From an uncultured Trichococcus sp. (GTDB lineage Bacteria > Bacillota > Bacilli > Lactobacillales > Aerococcaceae): a DNA stretch of 64,000 bases. The stretch lies in NCBI RefSeq assembly GCF_963663645.1, contig NZ_OY760503.1, forward strand, positions 2,361,501 to 2,425,500, written 5' to 3'. Below, piece by piece: positions 8,810 through 18,707 of this stretch (its first letter is position 1; every line of letters starts with the position of its first letter). The position numbers and the translations under genes are program-made. Below the pieces are notes generated by a model. The model ran no database searches. It was not told the DNA's origin and saw only the letters and a program-made list of their open reading frames with translations.

Positions 8810-9718
8810 ATGGACGGAATATTACCTTTATGGAAAGAACGCGGCATGACTAGTCACGACTGCGTATTCAAACTGAGAAAAATACTGAAAACTAAAAAAG
8901 TCGGGCACACCGGCACTTTGGACCCGGAAGTTGATGGCGTTTTGCCGATCTGCATCGGGAAAGCCACAAAAGTCGTCGAGTTTTTGACGGACACGGATAA
9001 AGCTTACGAAGGGGAAATCACTGTCGGGATCGCCACAACGACTGAGGACAGCCAAGGGGAGACAATCGCGAAAAAAGCTGTCGATCAAGCACTGTCTTTG
9101 GCTGAAATCGATGCAGCGATGGGAGCCATGGTTGGCGAAAGCATCCAAGTTCCGCCGATGTACTCCGCGGTCAAAGTGAACGGGAAAAGGCTCTACGAAT
9201 ACGCCCGCAAAGGGTTGACCGTCGAAAGGCCGCAAAGAACCATCCACGTCATGCGCTTTGAACGGACTTCGGAACCCGTCTATCATGCGGAAGACCAAAC
9301 GCTGTCCTGGCGCTTCCGGGTCACTTGCGGAAAAGGGACCTATGTACGGACTTTGGCCGTCGATCTGGGCGCATCCCTGGGTTATCCGGCTTACATGTCA
9401 AGTTTGACCCGCACGATGAGCGGAGCCTTCACGAAGGAAGATTGCCTGACCCTGCAGCAAGTGGCTGAAGCAATGGCGAACGACGAGATTGACGCGCACC
9501 TGAAACCGATCGACTCGGTATTCGCAACATATCGGCAGATCGCGCTTGATGACGAGCTGTGGGACAAGGTGAAAAATGGGGCAGTTCTGCCGAAAGAGGG
9601 GCCATTCGAAACAATCGATGCTCCGGTTTTGTTCACCTACCAGAGCAAAATCGTGGCGATGTACGAACCGCATCCTAACAAAGCCGGTTGTATCAAACCC
9701 AGAAAAATGTTCCTATAA
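8810..9718 (+). CDS. truB: tRNA pseudouridine(55) synthase TruB
   Basis: Converts U55 of the T-loop of most tRNAs to pseudouridine. The catalytic Asp is Asp38 within G-H-T-G-T-L-D-P-E-V; downstream are the family segment Y-S-A-V-K-V-N-G-K-R-L-Y-E-Y-A-R-K-G and the G-T-Y-V-R-T-L-A-x-D-L-G motif. A C-terminal PUA-like segment completes the 302-residue protein. ATG at 8810 matches the usual M-D-G-I-L-P-L start; a TTG at 8801 is in frame but sits too close to the AGTAGG ribosome site. ribF starts 25 nt downstream. Confidence 0.95.
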   Translation: MDGILPLWKERGMTSHDCVFKLRKILKTKKVGHTGTLDPEVDGVLPICIGKATKVVEFLTDTDKAYEGEITVGIATTTEDSQGETIAKKAVDQALSLAEIDAAMGAMVGESIQVPPMYSAVKVNGKRLYEYARKGLTVERPQRTIHVMRFERTSEPVYHAEDQTLSWRFRVTCGKGTYVRTLAVDLGASLGYPAYMSSLTRTMSGAFTKEDCLTLQQVAEAMANDEIDAHLKPIDSVFATYRQIALDDELWDKVKNGAVLPKEGPFETIDAPVLFTYQSKIVAMYEPHPNKAGCIKPRKMFL

Positions 9719-9743
9719 TAATCATCAAGGAGTTGCTAACGCA

Positions 9744-10706
9744 ATGGAAATAATGCATATACACCATCCCTATGACCAAAAACAGATGCCTGACGAGCAA
9801 ATCGTACTGGCGTTGGGATACTTTGACGGCGTCCATAGAGGACATCAAGAAGTGATCAAAAGAGCAAAGGAAGTTGCCGAACAGAAGAAGCTGAAACTGG
9901 CCGTCATGAGCTTCAATCATCACCCGAGCATCGTGTTCCAGAAGATGAACCCGGAAACGATGCAGTATTTGTCTACAGTCAACCGCAAAGCCGAAATATT
10001 GGAGAGCCTGGGTGTTGATTATTTCTTCGTCATCTCTTTCACATCTGCCTTTGCCTCATTAAGGCCGCAGGAATTCGTCGACCAATACATTTGCGGCTTG
10101 CATGCTGCCGCAGTCGTTGCCGGTTTCGATTACACCTATGGCCCTAGAGAAATAGCGGATATGAAACAATTAGTGCATTATGCGAAAGGCCGCTTTGAAG
10201 TCATCGAAGTTGCCGAATTGAAGAATGAAGCCGAAAAAATCAGTTCCACGCATATCCGGGAAGCATTAGCCGAAGGAAACATGGAAAAGGCGAATGAATA
10301 TTTAGGCTATGTCTACCAGATTGAGGGCACGGTCATCCATGGCGATGCGAGGGGCAGATTGCTGGGGTTCCCGACCGCAAATATCCAGACCGAAAAACAC
10401 ACACGCTTGCCAAGGAACGGCGTCTACATCGTAAGCATCAGGGTGAACGGAACCTGGTACCGCGGCACGGCTTCGATCGGGCACAACATCACTTTTGAAG
10501 CTGGTCGCGACAAGACTGTTGAAGTTTATATATTGGACTTCGACAAAATGATTTACGGCGAGGACGTAGCCGTCAGATGGCACCATTTTATCCGCAGCGA
10601 GATCAAATTTTCGGGCGTCGATCAGCTGATTGCGCAGCTGAAAAGCGATGAAGCGGACACGATTGCCTATTTTCAGGATCACCCCTTGGATGAGGTGACA
10701 CTCTAA
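9744..10706 (+). CDS. ribF: Bifunctional riboflavin kinase / FAD synthetase RibF
   Basis: Makes FMN from riboflavin and then FAD from FMN, supplying cofactor to flavoproteins such as AhpF and TrmFO encoded nearby. The N-terminal nucleotidyltransferase domain has G-Y-F-D-G-V-H-R-G-H near residue 27 and S-S-T-H-I-R at its end. The C-terminal riboflavin kinase domain has G-x-A-R-G-R-L-L-G-F-P-T-A-N-I and N-G-V-Y-I-V. AAGGAG lies 11 nt before the chosen ATG; a second in-frame ATG at 9753 is possible. No FMN riboswitch is visible. The stop is immediately followed by the hemW ATG. The length of 320 is normal. Confidence 0.96.
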   Translation: MEIMHIHHPYDQKQMPDEQIVLALGYFDGVHRGHQEVIKRAKEVAEQKKLKLAVMSFNHHPSIVFQKMNPETMQYLSTVNRKAEILESLGVDYFFVISFTSAFASLRPQEFVDQYICGLHAAAVVAGFDYTYGPREIADMKQLVHYAKGRFEVIEVAELKNEAEKISSTHIREALAEGNMEKANEYLGYVYQIEGTVIHGDARGRLLGFPTANIQTEKHTRLPRNGVYIVSIRVNGTWYRGTASIGHNITFEAGRDKTVEVYILDFDKMIYGEDVAVRWHHFIRSEIKFSGVDQLIAQLKSDEADTIAYFQDHPLDEVTL

Positions 10707-11837
10707 ATGGCAGCCGCTTATTTGCACATCCCGTTCTGCGAGCACATCTGTTTCTATTGCGATTTCAATAAAGTGTTCTTGGAAGGGCAACCGGTCGATG
10801 AATATGTGGATGCTTTGATCAAGGAAATGCAGTTGTCGAAGCAGCTGCACCCTGAAGAAACGATAAGCACGTTCTATATCGGCGGCGGCACACCGACGAC
10901 ACTGAAAGAGCGCCAGCTGGAGAGGTTGTTGAACGGCATCCGCAGCACCTATTCCTTGCCGAAAGGCGCCGAGTTCACGATGGAAGCCAATCCGGAAAGT
11001 GTTTCATTCGAGAAACTGAAGATCATGCGTGATTATGGGGTCAACCGTTTGAGCATGGGGGTCCAATCCTTCAATAACGACATCCTAAAAAAAATCGGCC
11101 GCATCCACACAGCCGAGCAAGTGTATACCTCCGTGGCCAACGCCCGCAAAGCCGGATTCGAAAACATGACCATCGATCTGATCTTCCGACTGCCGAACCA
11201 AACGATGGCCGATTTTGAAGACAGCCTGAAAAAAGCCCTGGAATTGGATTTGCCGCATTACTCGATCTATGCCCTGATCCTTGAGAACAAGACGGTGTTC
11301 TATAATTTGATGCGTCAAGGGAAACTGCCGTTGCCTTCAGAAGATACAGAGGCCGATATGTACGCCTTGGCTATCGATACGATGTCAAGGAACGGCAGGA
11401 GCCAATACGAAATTTCCAACTTTGCGCTGCCGGGCTATGAATCCCAACACAATCTCACCTATTGGAAAAATGAGTCCTATTTCGGTTTCGGGGCTGGTGC
11501 GCACGGCTATGTTGATGGGGTCCGTTACCACAATCATGGGCCGATCCAACAATATCTGGCGCCCTTGCGCGACAATAGCCTGCCGATCATCCGTCAGCAG
11601 CGGCTGTCGAAAAATGAACAGATGGAAGAAGAGATGATCCTTGGTCTGCGCACGATGGCAGGCGTCAGCCAAAAACATTTTGCCGTTAAATTTCAGACTC
11701 CGCTGTTGGATCAGTATGCTGCCGTCATTTCGGATTTGGTTGCGGAAGGCCTGCTTGTGATCGATGGCGACAGGATCCGTTTGACCCAGAGAGGTGTTTT
11801 CCTCGGCAACGAAGTATTCCGTTCTTTCTTGATGTGA
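10707..11837 (+). CDS. hemW: Radical SAM heme chaperone HemW
   Basis: HemN-like radical SAM protein; characterised members bind heme and hand it to target proteins rather than acting as coproporphyrinogen dehydrogenase. The [4Fe-4S] ligands are Cys11, Cys15 and Cys18 in C-E-H-I-C-F-Y-C, preceded by Y-L-H-I-P-F. G-G-G-T-P-T and the V-Q-S-F-N-N segment are also present. The short N-terminus (Cys11) and length of 376 fit HemW rather than the longer HemN. The ATG abuts the ribF stop, so translation is probably coupled. About 135 nt separate it from hrcA. Confidence 0.93.
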   Translation: MAAAYLHIPFCEHICFYCDFNKVFLEGQPVDEYVDALIKEMQLSKQLHPEETISTFYIGGGTPTTLKERQLERLLNGIRSTYSLPKGAEFTMEANPESVSFEKLKIMRDYGVNRLSMGVQSFNNDILKKIGRIHTAEQVYTSVANARKAGFENMTIDLIFRLPNQTMADFEDSLKKALELDLPHYSIYALILENKTVFYNLMRQGKLPLPSEDTEADMYALAIDTMSRNGRSQYEISNFALPGYESQHNLTYWKNESYFGFGAGAHGYVDGVRYHNHGPIQQYLAPLRDNSLPIIRQQRLSKNEQMEEEMILGLRTMAGVSQKHFAVKFQTPLLDQYAAVISDLVAEGLLVIDGDRIRLTQRGVFLGNEVFRSFLM

Positions 11838-11892
11838 ATCCTTTCGTTGCCTGTGGGGTGCCGATAATGTTATGAAAAATGATTGTATTCCG

Positions 11893-11921
11893 TTGACAAA
11901 GCCTGTTACCCGTGATAAATT
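11893..11921 (+). promoter_or_regulatory. Promoter of the hrcA heat-shock operon
   Basis: Perfect -35 TTGACA at 11893-11898, 17-nt spacer, TAAATT at 11916-11921 preceded by TGA (extended -10). CIRCE begins 10 nt downstream, so bound HrcA would block the transcription start. Confidence 0.75.
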
Positions 11922-11930
11922 TATTTATGG

Positions 11931-11957
11931 TTAGCACTCATTGTGGTCAAGTGCTAA
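11931..11957 (+). promoter_or_regulatory. CIRCE operator (HrcA binding site)
   Basis: TTAGCACTC, 9-nt spacer, AAGTGCTAA. This is the CIRCE inverted repeat with a single mismatch from the consensus right arm GAGTGCTAA. It lies between the promoter and the hrcA start and implies HrcA repression relieved by heat shock. Confidence 0.95.
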
Positions 11958-11972
11958 AGTGAGGTGAAAATC

Positions 11973-13007
11973 TTGTTAACAGAAAGACAGTTGCTAATTT
12001 TGGATTTAATTGTCAGGCATTACATTGAATTCGAGGAGCCGATCGGTTCGAAGACGCTCCTCAAGGAATCTTCCTTACCTTTAAGTTCCGCAACGATCCG
12101 CAACGAAATGATGCGGATTGAAGAACTGGGCTTTCTGGAAAAGATGCATTCTTCATCCGGCAGGATACCTTCCATCCAAGGCTACCGTTACTATGTCGAT
12201 CAACTTTTAGGCAAAGAAAGCGAAGAAGTCGCTGACGAGGTCAAACAAATGATCAAGCACGGTTTTCAGAATCCGTACCGTGAAGTGCAGCAGGTCGTCG
12301 AAAAGTCAGCTGAAATGCTTTCCTTCCTGACGAATTACACTGCTTTGGCGATCGGGCCTGAAACAAAGGACAGCCGATTGACGGGCTTCCGACTTGTCGC
12401 GCTCAATGAAGGCCATGTGATGGCGATATTGGTGACTGATAAAGGACATGTGGAAAATCAGATTTTTTCTGTTTCGTCAGGCTTCTCAGCCACTGAGATG
12501 GAAAAAATCGTCAACATCTTCAATCAGGAACTGGTCGGCCGCACGCTGCAGGAAGTATTCGTCAAACTGCAAACGGACATTCCGGTGATTATCCGGAAGT
12601 ACGTCGATGCAAAAATCGATTTCACAGCGATCTTCAATGACATCGTGGCGAAGTTGGAGCATGACCGCTTCCATGTAGGCGGCAGCATGAACCTGCTGAA
12701 CCATTTGGATGCGACGATGGACAAGAATAAAGTCAAAGCCATTTTAAGCATGCTGAATGGGTCTCCGGACATACATGCGCTTTTTTCAAACCCCAACGAT
12801 GGCGTCGGCGTCAAGATCGGAACGGAATTGAACAATGAGCTGTTGCATAATTTTAGCCTGATTACGGCTACCTATGACACGGCCGGCAACGGTAAAGGCC
12901 TGATCGCATTACTGGGGCCAACCAATATGCCTTACCAAAAAATGATCAGCATCATGAAATTTATGCGCTATGAACTTTCTGATAGCTTGAATGATCTGAA
13001 CAAATAA
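11973..13007 (+). CDS. hrcA: Heat-inducible transcription repressor HrcA
   Basis: Represses chaperone operons by binding CIRCE; activity depends on GroEL-assisted folding. The N-terminal winged helix includes S-S-A-T-I-R-N-E-M near residue 40 and S-S-S-G-R-I-P-S, followed by G-Y-R-Y-Y-V-D; a GAF-like dimerisation domain follows. TTG at 11973 is chosen because GAGGTGA ends 5 nt before it and the protein begins M-L-T-E-R-Q-L-L-I-L as in other HrcA; a GTG at 11964 lies within the ribosome site itself. The length of 344 is normal. It is the first gene of hrcA-grpE-dnaK-dnaJ and its own operator is directly upstream. Confidence 0.96.
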   Translation: MLTERQLLILDLIVRHYIEFEEPIGSKTLLKESSLPLSSATIRNEMMRIEELGFLEKMHSSSGRIPSIQGYRYYVDQLLGKESEEVADEVKQMIKHGFQNPYREVQQVVEKSAEMLSFLTNYTALAIGPETKDSRLTGFRLVALNEGHVMAILVTDKGHVENQIFSVSSGFSATEMEKIVNIFNQELVGRTLQEVFVKLQTDIPVIIRKYVDAKIDFTAIFNDIVAKLEHDRFHVGGSMNLLNHLDATMDKNKVKAILSMLNGSPDIHALFSNPNDGVGVKIGTELNNELLHNFSLITATYDTAGNGKGLIALLGPTNMPYQKMISIMKFMRYELSDSLNDLNK

Positions 13008-13029
13008 GCACGACAAAGGAGATTTTGAA

Positions 13030-13566
13030 GTGGACAATAACGAAGAATTAGTGGACCAACAGCAATCGACCGTTGATACAACGGTGGAAGAGGGCCAAGA
13101 AACAGTTGCGAAAGTAAGCGAGGTTGAAACATTGCAAGCAACCTTGTCCGAAACGGAAGACCGCTTATTGCGTCTACAGGCAGAACTTGCCAATATCCAG
13201 AAACGCAACGCGAAAGAAAGACAGGATGCGGCGAAATACCGTTCCCAATCATTGGCGCAGGAATTGTTGCCGGTGATGGACAGCCTGGAGCGCGCATTAG
13301 CGATTGAGGTGGAAGACGAAAAATCTCTGAACCTGAAGAAAGGTTTGGAAATGGTCATGAACCTGTTCACGGAAGCTTTCGCCAAAGAAGGGATTTCTGC
13401 GATCGATCCGATCGATCAGCCTTTCGATCCGAATTTCCACCAATCCATTCAAATGCAGCCGGCTGCTGAAGGGCAAGCGCCTGATACAGTCGTCGCGGTA
13501 GTGCAAAAGGGATATGCGCTTAAAGAACGTGTATTAAGACCCGCAATGGTTATTGTGGCAGAATAA
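13030..13566 (+). CDS. grpE: Nucleotide exchange factor GrpE
   Basis: Releases ADP from DnaK to drive the chaperone cycle. The acidic, Gln/Glu-rich N-terminus (1-45) is followed by a long predicted coiled-coil helix (about 45-100) and the C-terminal beta domain with the family pattern F-D-P-x-F-H-x-S-I. The start is GTG at 13030, 8 nt after AAGGAG. The length of 178 is typical. It is 22 nt after hrcA and 45 nt before dnaK. Confidence 0.95.
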   Translation: MDNNEELVDQQQSTVDTTVEEGQETVAKVSEVETLQATLSETEDRLLRLQAELANIQKRNAKERQDAAKYRSQSLAQELLPVMDSLERALAIEVEDEKSLNLKKGLEMVMNLFTEAFAKEGISAIDPIDQPFDPNFHQSIQMQPAAEGQAPDTVVAVVQKGYALKERVLRPAMVIVAE

Positions 13567-13584
13567 TTTAATTGATAAACATAA

Positions 13585-15432
<1,848 letters not shown>

Positions 15433-15448
15433 TCAACTCTAACGGGAG

Positions 15449-15476
15449 GAAGCCAACGCTTAACTGCATTGGCTTC
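15449..15476 (+). promoter_or_regulatory. Hairpin between dnaK and dnaJ
   Basis: GAAGCCAA (15449-15456) pairs with TTGGCTTC (15469-15476) around a 12-nt loop, with no T-run after it. It may protect the 3' end of the upstream message or attenuate dnaJ. TTGGCT at 15469 plus TAAAAT at 15493 (18-nt spacing) could also be a weak internal promoter; this is speculative. Confidence 0.55.
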
Positions 15477-15531
15477 TCTCACTGTATAGAGATAAAATGT
15501 TCAGATGAAGCCAATCAATGGAGGCGAAACA

Positions 15532-16674
15532 ATGGCGAAAAGAGATTATTACGATGTCTTGGGTGTGTCGAAGGATGCCACAGACGATGAAATAAAAAAA
15601 GCTTACCGGAAACTTTCCAAAAAATTTCACCCGGATATCAATAAAGAAGCGGGTGCAGAAGACAAATTCAAGGAGCTTGCTGAAGCTTATGAAGTCTTGA
15701 GCGACGGAAACAAACGCGCGGCCTATGACCAATACGGACATGCCAGCACCGACCCCAACTTTGGGGCGGGCGGCGGTTATGGCGGCGGCGGGTTCGGTGG
15801 GTTCTCCGGCGGATTTGAAGACATCTTTGATTCCTTTTTCGGAGGCGGCGGCGGTCGCGGCAGAAATCCGAATGCCCCCCGTCAAGGCTCTGATTTACAA
15901 TACCGTATCCACCTTACATTTGAAGAAGCGATCTTCGGGAAAAAAGAAACCATCCGTTACAAGCGTGATGAAGAATGTAAAACCTGCAGCGGTTCCGGCG
16001 CAAAGCCGGGTACGCAGCCGAAAACGTGTTCGAAATGTCATGGTTCAGGAGCGGTCGGTGTCGAACGGAATACACCTTTCGGCCGCGTAATGACGCAGGC
16101 GGTCTGTGATGTCTGCGGCGGAACAGGCAAAGAAATCACGGATAAATGTACAACGTGCCACGGCAAAGGGCATGTTGAAACCGATCATTCTGTGGCAGTC
16201 ACAATCCCTCCTGGCGTCGACGATGGACAACAGATGCGTTTGAACGGCCAAGGGGAAGTCGGCAGCAATGGCGGCCCTTATGGCGATCTGTACGTTGTTT
16301 TCCAAGTGGAACCAAGCGATATTTTCGATCGCGAAGGAACAGAAATCTATTACACGCTTCCGATCAGCTTCGCCCAAGCCGCTTTGGGTGACGAGATTGA
16401 AGTGCCTACCGTGCATGGAAAAGTCAAGCTGAAGATTCCTGCCGGCACACAGACGGGCACGAATTTCCGCTTGAAAGGCAAAGGGGCGCCGCGCTTACGC
16501 GGAACCGGAAATGGTGATCAGCACGTCAAAGTGACTGTCGTCACACCGAAAAACCTTAACGAGAAACAAAGAGAGGCAATCCGCGCATTCGCAGCAGCAG
16601 GCGGCGATACGTTGGTGGAAGATGAAGCCAATTTTTTCGATAAAGTCAAGGACGCCTTCAAAAATAAAAAATAA
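15532..16674 (+). CDS. dnaJ: Chaperone protein DnaJ (type I Hsp40)
   Basis: Stimulates DnaK ATPase and delivers substrates. The J domain (about 1-70) has the essential H-P-D in F-H-P-D-I-N. A Gly/Phe-rich linker runs about 75-120. The zinc domain has all four CxxCxGxG repeats ([32 protein letters not shown]), which makes it type I. GGAGGCGAAACA precedes the ATG at 15532, giving [11 protein letters not shown]; an upstream in-frame ATG at 15505 has no ribosome site. The length is 380. It is the last gene of the operon before a strong terminator. Confidence 0.97.
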   Translation: MAKRDYYDVLGVSKDATDDEIKKAYRKLSKKFHPDINKEAGAEDKFKELAEAYEVLSDGNKRAAYDQYGHASTDPNFGAGGGYGGGGFGGFSGGFEDIFDSFFGGGGGRGRNPNAPRQGSDLQYRIHLTFEEAIFGKKETIRYKRDEECKTCSGSGAKPGTQPKTCSKCHGSGAVGVERNTPFGRVMTQAVCDVCGGTGKEITDKCTTCHGKGHVETDHSVAVTIPPGVDDGQQMRLNGQGEVGSNGGPYGDLYVVFQVEPSDIFDREGTEIYYTLPISFAQAALGDEIEVPTVHGKVKLKIPAGTQTGTNFRLKGKGAPRLRGTGNGDQHVKVTVVTPKNLNEKQREAIRAFAAAGGDTLVEDEANFFDKVKDAFKNKK

Positions 16675-16683
16675 ATAAGCTGA

Positions 16684-16729
16684 ATGAACCGCTGCGTTGG
16701 AAACGACATCGCAGCGGTTCATTTTTTTT
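16684..16729 (+). terminator. Terminator after dnaJ
   Basis: Perfect 13-bp stem ATGAACCGCTGCG / CGCAGCGGTTCAT with a 13-nt loop and eight T. Confidence 0.95.
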
Positions 16730-16744
16730 GCCCATATACTATTC

Positions 16745-16767
16745 TGTTAGAGTTTTTGTAACTAACA
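16745..16767 (+). promoter_or_regulatory. Inverted repeat upstream of pckA promoter
   Basis: TGTTAG (16745-16750) and CTAACA (16762-16767) form 6-bp arms around 11 nt, about 70 nt upstream of the proposed pckA -35. It could be an activator or second repressor site; no regulator can be named. Confidence 0.35.
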
Positions 16768-16824
16768 TGAGGGCGAACGACACTTTTTTTATAGAAAAAG
16801 AATAAATATTCGCTAATTTTTCGA

Positions 16825-16838
16825 TGTAAGGGGTTACA
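16825..16838 (+). promoter_or_regulatory. cre-like CcpA operator over the pckA -35
   Basis: TGTAAGGGGTTACA matches the catabolite-responsive consensus TGWAANCGNTNWCA at all but one defined position, and is the core of a perfect 16-bp palindrome (16824-16839). It overlaps the proposed -35 hexamer TTACAT, so CcpA binding would block pckA transcription during growth on preferred sugars, the expected control for a gluconeogenic enzyme. Confidence 0.55.
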
Positions 16839-16861
16839 TTTCGAGAGAATAGGATTATAAT
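16834..16861 (+). promoter_or_regulatory. Promoter of pckA
   Basis: TTACAT at 16834-16839, 16-nt spacer and consensus TATAAT at 16856-16861, about 30 nt before the pckA ATG. Confidence 0.65.
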
Positions 16862-16890
16862 GGAAGTATCAAATAAAAGAGGTGACGTAA

Positions 16891-18537
16891 ATGGCTACTA
16901 TAGAATCGTTCAACAGATCCGAATTAAAGAAGTCCAACCCTTTGCTTACGAAATTCCGGACAACGGTCGAAACAGCTTTTTATGGCAAAAACATGCAGGA
17001 AGTCACGGACATGACGGAAGCCTATGAACTCGCTCTGAACGCTGCAGGAGTGATCGTGACCGATCTGCCTGTTCTCCATACAAAAGAATTGGGATTGCCG
17101 GATGATGCAAAAGTCCTCGTCGAAAACGGCGGGAGAATCATCGGCCGCACTGCCCGCGCCAGACGTATCGTCGGCGAGAACAAAGAAGAAGACGAACTCC
17201 TTGAAGGCATCATCCGGGATGTCATTTATAAAAACAGACTTCGCCACTACTATAAAGCGACGGGGTATGTGGGCCTGGATAAAGATTTCATCATCAAGGC
17301 GCATATCGCCTTTCCCGAAGGAAACGAAAACAATCTCTATTCCTGGCTATTGAACTTCCAGTGGAACAGCCCGGAATATCAGGAAATGTTCGCGCAGTCG
17401 AAGCTGTACAATGAAGGCGATATCTACATCTATACGGATCCCGACTGGCGCCATCCGGATTATCCGCTGGGTGTGGCTATCTTCGAGCCCGACAGAAACG
17501 TTGCCTGCATCCTGGGAATGCAATATTTCGGTGAGTTCAAAAAAGGCACACTGACGCTTGCTTGGGGGACCGGTCATCGGAATGGCTTCGTTGCTTGCCA
17601 TGGCGGGCAAAAACACTTCCGCCTGCATGATGGCGGTTCGTATGTTGCTTCCTTCTTCGGGCTTTCGGGGTCAGGCAAATCGACTTTGACCCATTCCAAA
17701 CATGACAACAAATATGAAGTGAAAGTGCTGCATGACGACGCCTTCCTGATCGATTTGACGGATGGCTCCTCCATCGCTTTGGAACCTTCCTATTTCGACA
17801 AGACCCAGGATTATCCCGCCGATCACCCCGAACAGGACTATTTCGTGACTGTCCAGAATGTGGGAGTGACCAAGGATAACGACGGCAAAATTGTGCTGGT
17901 GACCGAAGATATCCGAAACGGCAACGGACGTACGGTCAAATCACGCTATGCCACTCCGAACCGCGTGGATAAGTTCGAAGAGCCGATCAATGCTGTCTAT
18001 TGGATCATGAAGGATGATGCCTTGCCGCCTCTGGTCAAAGTGGATGATGCGGTCCTGGCAGCAACTTTCGGCACGACATTGGCTACGAAACGGACGACTG
18101 CGGAAACACTGAAGAAAGGCGAGTCTGCCGATAAATTGGTCATCGAACCATTCGCCAATCCTTTCCGGGTCTATCCGCTAGCGGAGGATTATGACGGCTT
18201 CAAAGAGTTGCTGGCTCATGAAGACGTAGACTGCTACATCATCAATACTGGATTTTTCATGGGCAAAAAAATACCGAAGGAAGTGTCTTTGGGTGTCATC
18301 GAAAGTGTCGTTGAAGGGACTGCATCATTCAAGCCATTCGGTGACGCGCCGCATCTCAGCTATCTGCCGGTTGAAGGATTCAATCCCGATTTTGAAGACA
18401 AAAGCTATACGAGGTTAGTGAGAAAACGCATGCAGCTGCGGGAAGATTTCTTGGAAGAATTCAATGCTGCCAATCCGAGTGTGCTGCTGCCTGATGAATC
18501 CATCCAATCATTGCAAAATATCATTGATGCTTTTTAA
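16891..18537 (+). CDS. pckA: Phosphoenolpyruvate carboxykinase (ATP), divergent form
   Basis: Interconverts oxaloacetate plus ATP with PEP, CO2 and ADP. Visible catalytic features are G-E-F-K-K-G (the catalytic-lysine segment, GEMKKG in classical enzymes), the kinase-1a P-loop F-F-G-L-S-G-S-G-K-S-T near 255-265, the metal-binding H-D-D at 281-283, and D-A-L-P-P-L-V-K-V near 370, matching the LPP segment of classical enzymes. Several landmarks differ: P-loop S-G-S-G-K-S instead of S-G-T-G-K-T, and R-T-A-R-A-R-R where classical enzymes have an RSPKD-type loop. The length of 548 is slightly above the usual 520-540. It has its own promoter with a cre-like site and its own terminator, so it is monocistronic. 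The family is quite sure; the preferred direction and nucleotide are inferred. Confidence 0.82.
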   Translation: MATIESFNRSELKKSNPLLTKFRTTVETAFYGKNMQEVTDMTEAYELALNAAGVIVTDLPVLHTKELGLPDDAKVLVENGGRIIGRTARARRIVGENKEEDELLEGIIRDVIYKNRLRHYYKATGYVGLDKDFIIKAHIAFPEGNENNLYSWLLNFQWNSPEYQEMFAQSKLYNEGDIYIYTDPDWRHPDYPLGVAIFEPDRNVACILGMQYFGEFKKGTLTLAWGTGHRNGFVACHGGQKHFRLHDGGSYVASFFGLSGSGKSTLTHSKHDNKYEVKVLHDDAFLIDLTDGSSIALEPSYFDKTQDYPADHPEQDYFVTVQNVGVTKDNDGKIVLVTEDIRNGNGRTVKSRYATPNRVDKFEEPINAVYWIMKDDALPPLVKVDDAVLAATFGTTLATKRTTAETLKKGESADKLVIEPFANPFRVYPLAEDYDGFKELLAHEDVDCYIINTGFFMGKKIPKEVSLGVIESVVEGTASFKPFGDAPHLSYLPVEGFNPDFEDKSYTRLVRKRMQLREDFLEEFNAANPSVLLPDESIQSLQNIIDAF

Positions 18538-18549
18538 TTTTCGATGAGA

Positions 18550-18583
18550 AAGAATCCGGTGGGGAGCCTTCGGATTCTTTTTT
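18550..18583 (+). terminator. Terminator after pckA
   Basis: 9-bp stem AAGAATCCG / CGGATTCTT with a 12-nt loop and a run of T. Confidence 0.9.
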
Positions 18584-18635
18584 CGCTTATTATCCAAACA
18601 AAAGTGAGAAAGGATTGCCAATCTGAGGCGGCGTC

Positions 18636-18664
18636 TTGTCATAAAGGCTTTAGATTGGTATAAT
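18636..18664 (+). promoter_or_regulatory. Promoter of lepA
   Basis: TTGTCA at 18636-18641, exact 17-nt spacer, TATAAT at 18659-18664; 43 nt before the ATG. Confidence 0.8.
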
Positions 18665-18707
18665 TTTCAAGTGAACGAATGGATGTCAGAGAAAGTGAGC
18701 AACGATA

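Noticed and set aside
9719-9743. FMN riboswitch ahead of ribF
   Set aside because: Only 25 nt separate truB and ribF and no RFN-like conserved blocks are present.
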